A stretch of 15,200 nt of DNA from Bacillota bacterium (GTDB taxonomy: Bacteria > Bacillota > Bacilli > Alicyclobacillales > SLC66): positions 1 to 15,200 of the forward strand of contig JAJZZT010000262.1 in the NCBI GenBank assembly GCA_021797415.1. Reading direction: 5' to 3'. Below the pieces are notes generated by a model. The model saw nothing but the letters and a program-made list of their open reading frames with translations. It was not told the DNA's origin and did no database searches. Below, in pieces: positions 14,093-15,200 of this stretch; the first letter of the stretch is position 1; each line of letters begins with the position of its first letter. A program made the position numbers and the translations under genes.

Positions 14093-14218
14093 TCACTGGG
14101 CCATCTTTTTGATTTGCGCGACGCTGAGTGTTCTGGCCATCTCTTGCAATACCTCTGCACGCGCGCGCAGGTCGGCGTCGCAGAGCAGTTGGATCAGGGT
14201 TTCTTGACTGATGGTCAA
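14093..14218 (-). CDS. Small helical protein (41 aa), TTG start
   Basis: GAGGAGGTGA, a near-perfect Shine-Dalgarno sequence, ends 5 nt before the TTG at 14216-14218 and overlaps the stop of the upstream XRE gene, so the two are probably translationally coupled. The product begins MTISQETLIQLLCDADL and is almost entirely helical with alternating charges (RARAEVLQEMARTL). No motif is recognised. Small genes directly after a Cro-like gene are typical of phage early operons. Confidence 0.62.
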   Translation of the reverse strand: MTISQETLIQLLCDADLRARAEVLQEMARTLSVAQIKKMAQ

Positions 14219-14231
14219 CAGAATCACCTCC

Positions 14232-14441
14232 TCATTCGTGCATTTCGTCCTCTTTCAGCAATTCGGAAGGCTCTATCCTCAAGACCGTTGCCAATTTTCG
14301 CAGGTGCGTGATCTTGGGCAACATGCGAGACCGTTCAAAATCGCTGAGAGTCGTTTGCGGTATTCCGGTGAGACGGGACAAAGCGGTCTGGGAAAGACTC
14401 TGCTCCTTGCGTCGATCCCGCAACACATCACCGATCTTCAA
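14232..14441 (-). CDS. XRE-family regulator, first gene of the leftward operon (Cro/CI type)
   Basis: The product is 69 aa with a TTG start at 14439-14441 placed 6 nt after AAGAGGGA. An in-frame GTG at 14462 would sit inside operator 1 and have no site. The protein is a nearly bare HTH_3 domain: MKIGDVLRDRRKEQSLSQTA, LSRLTGIPQTTLSDFERSR as the turn and recognition helix, then LPKITHLRKLATVLRIEPSELL. It is divergent from the plus-strand XRE gene across a shared operator region, the usual geometry of a lysogeny switch. By position it is the Cro-like partner, but this cannot be proved from sequence. Confidence 0.9.
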   Translation of the reverse strand: MKIGDVLRDRRKEQSLSQTALSRLTGIPQTTLSDFERSRMLPKITHLRKLATVLRIEPSELLKEDEMHE

Positions 14442-14462
14442 ATTGCATTCCCTCTTTCTCAC

Positions 14463-14480
14463 TCAACGATGTGTCGTTGA
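14463..14480. promoter_or_regulatory. Operator 1
   Basis: This is a perfect inverted repeat, TCAACGA-TGTG-TCGTTGA, with 7-bp arms and a 4-nt spacer. It covers the expected transcription start of the leftward promoter (just downstream of TAGAAT at 14485-14490) and ends before the XRE start. A bound repressor here would block initiation. Confidence 0.88.
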
Positions 14481-14484
14481 TTTG

Positions 14485-14513
14485 ATTCTACTTCTTGGAA
14501 CTTCGTTTGTCAA
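14485..14513 (-). promoter_or_regulatory. Leftward early promoter (sigma-A type)
   Basis: On the minus strand TTGACA (14508-14513) and TAGAAT (14485-14490) are separated by exactly 17 bp. The -35 box is a perfect consensus and the -10 box has one mismatch. The -35 lies inside operator 2 and the start point in operator 1. It should drive the minus-strand operon that starts with the XRE gene at 14441. Confidence 0.88.
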
Positions 14514-14527
14514 CGATAAATCGTTAA
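14510..14527. promoter_or_regulatory. Operator 2 (central)
   Basis: TCAACGA-TAAA-TCGTTAA has 7-bp arms with one mismatch and the same 4-nt spacer as operator 1. Its centre is 47 bp from that of operator 1. It overlaps the -35 box of the leftward promoter and touches the proposed -35 of the rightward promoter, so occupancy could affect both. Confidence 0.85.
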
Positions 14528-14553
14528 CTATTTTCTCTGGAATCTTGTAACAT
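14525..14553 (+). promoter_or_regulatory. Proposed rightward promoter for the plus-strand XRE gene
   Basis: TTAACT (14525-14530) and TAACAT (14548-14553) are separated by 17 bp, each with four of six consensus matches, so this is a weak sigma-A promoter. The start point would fall in operator 3, mirroring the leftward promoter and operator 1. The symmetry supports the call more than the boxes do. Confidence 0.5.
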
Positions 14554-14554
14554 G

Positions 14555-14572
14555 AGAACGAGATATCGTTAA
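14555..14572. promoter_or_regulatory. Operator 3
   Basis: AGAACGA-GATA-TCGTTAA has five paired positions in the core (AACGA/TCGTT) and the same 4-nt spacer. Its centre lies 45 bp from operator 2. It sits between the proposed rightward -10 and the ribosome binding site of the plus-strand XRE gene, where binding would give autoregulation. Its weaker match suggests lower affinity. Confidence 0.72.
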
Positions 14573-14586
14573 AGGCGGAATGGCAT

Positions 14587-14823
14587 TTGAATCTTTCTGA
14601 AGCCTTAATCTTGCGAATCGAATCTCTTTGCAAAGAGAAGGGCATTACCCCAAATCGTCTTGCGACTCAAGCCGGGGTCACGCAATCGACGATCGATAGC
14701 ATCTTAAAGAGTAAAAGCACCAACCCGCGTCTTCAGACCATGATCAAGATTGCAGCGGGTTTCGGAATGTCTCTCGAACAGTTCTTGGACTTTCCGGAAT
14801 GGAAGAACATAAGCGATGATTGA
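14587..14823 (+). CDS. XRE-family repressor-like protein (78 aa)
   Basis: The start is a TTG at 14587-14589 with AAAGGCGG 8 nt upstream; an ATG a few bases earlier opens only a very short out-of-frame peptide. The protein is a compact HTH_3 domain of a type common in Firmicutes: SEALILRIESLCKEKGITPN, RLATQAGVTQSTIDSILKSK as the turn and recognition helix, then NPRLQTMIKIAAGFGMSLEQ and FLDFPEW. It is the only intact plus-strand gene of the right half and opposes the leftward operon, so by position it is the likely lysogeny repressor. It lacks a LexA-like peptidase domain, so induction would not occur by self-cleavage. Confidence 0.9.
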   Translation: MNLSEALILRIESLCKEKGITPNRLATQAGVTQSTIDSILKSKSTNPRLQTMIKIAAGFGMSLEQFLDFPEWKNISDD

Positions 14824-14826
14824 TCG

Positions 14827-15051
14827 TCATGCGCTCTCACCGCCTTCTCGCAGCAATACTTCGTATTGCCGACAGCCATCCTCGTAGTCTTCAACACGGA
14901 CTACGCCGAGCACTTCCATGACTGTTGCGAAGTGTTCATCCGTCCGACGATCACCCAACTCTCCTGCATAGACGAGTTCCAGTGCATTGACCAGCGCCCA
15001 CGCCGCACGTTTTTGGGTCTCTTCCAAGACTTCCAGCAGTTCTCGCAACAC
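14827..15051 (-). CDS. Small hypothetical protein, possibly the 3' part of an interrupted gene
   Basis: The 74-codon frame ends in TGA just 3 bp from the stop of the convergent XRE gene. The product is acidic and helical (LRELLEVLEETQKRAAWALV, then GRQYEVLLREGG-like C-terminus). The first possible start is GTG (15049-15051), directly after AAGG with no usable spacing, and no internal ATG precedes residue 44. It is in the same frame as the 39-codon frame to its right, separated only by TAG-AAG. It may be the distal portion of a single 115-residue gene with a nonsense codon. No family is recognised. Confidence 0.5.
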   Translation of the reverse strand: MLRELLEVLEETQKRAAWALVNALELVYAGELGDRRTDEHFATVMEVLGVVRVEDYEDGCRQYEVLLREGGESA

Positions 15052-15054
15052 CTT

Positions 15055-15174
15055 CTACGCAGCGCCGATCTCACAAAAGTGGTCAACGGAATCGGGGTGC
15101 ACGCGGTCTGCCACTTCCAGATGGTTCAGAGCTTTGCGAATGCCTGATTCCAGATCCGCCGTTTTCGTGTCCAT
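15055..15174 (-). CDS. 39-aa frame ending at TAG, likely 5' part of the same gene
   Basis: The ATG at 15172-15174 follows AAAGGAAAGGA about 10 nt upstream. The product begins MDTKTADLESGIRKALNHLE and is charged and helical, then ends at TAG (15055-15057). The frame resumes immediately in the same phase and runs to 14827. A short independent peptide translated in tandem with the next frame is the alternative. It lies close to the right window edge. Confidence 0.5.
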   Translation of the reverse strand: MDTKTADLESGIRKALNHLEVADRVHPDSVDHFCEIGAA

Positions 15175-15200
15175 CGGCCATCGTTCCTTTCCTTTTAGAT

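Noticed and set aside
14439..14462. Earlier GTG start for the minus-strand XRE gene
   Set aside because: The GTG at 14460-14462 lies immediately beside operator 1 and has no Shine-Dalgarno sequence, whereas the TTG at 14441 does.

Overview
The window looks like the early (regulatory plus DNA-replication) region of a temperate phage, prophage or related integrative/plasmid-like element of a Gram-positive Firmicute. The reasons are strong AGGAGG-type ribosome binding sites, frequent GTG and TTG starts, a consensus sigma-A promoter (TTGACA-17-TAGAAT), XRE repressors of Firmicute type, and a typical phage replication set. GC is moderate (about 50-55% by eye) in the operon and clearly lower at the left end. 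I cannot name the genus. No integrase, terminase, capsid, tail or lysis gene is visible, so 'phage' rests on gene content alone.

Layout, right to left, since nearly all genes are on the minus strand. (1) 15174-14827: a small reading frame interrupted by an in-frame TAG. (2) 14823-14232: a divergent pair of XRE regulators around a 145-bp control region with three evenly spaced inverted-repeat operators and two face-to-face promoters. (3) 14218-13589: two tiny proteins and a third XRE-like protein. (4) 13462-9506: the recombination/ssDNA block, with a Cas4/RecB-like nuclease with a four-cysteine cluster, a second four-cysteine protein, a structured RNA-like intergenic segment carrying a perfect tRNA-type T-arm, a 76-aa protein, a GGRW-motif phage protein, a DUF669-type ssDNA-binding protein with an SSB-like acidic tail, and a small predicted OB-fold protein. 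(5) 9513-7193: a SLOG/YpsA-like protein, two antirepressor-type proteins (one with an ORF6N domain) and a hypothetical protein. (6) 7139-2625: a sigma region-4-like HTH protein, an HD-domain phosphohydrolase and a very large AEP primase-DUF927 helicase. The primase frame continues past its TGA for another 139 codons.

Below 2205 gene density collapses. Positions 1842-2204 hold inverted repeats, six GTAACC hexamers in 110 bp and a very AT-rich stretch, which together make a plausible replication origin next to the primase. Positions 1042-1840 have no convincing gene but contain a tRNA-Leu-like remnant. The far left has a small acidic protein gene and the 3' end of an unknown plus-strand gene.

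Working model (inference): the plus-strand XRE protein and/or its minus-strand partner bind the three operators and choose between the two promoters. Firing of the leftward promoter would express one long early operon that supplies nuclease, ssDNA-binding proteins and primase-helicase for replication, possibly from the GTAACC-rich region. The ORF6N-type proteins may relieve repression.
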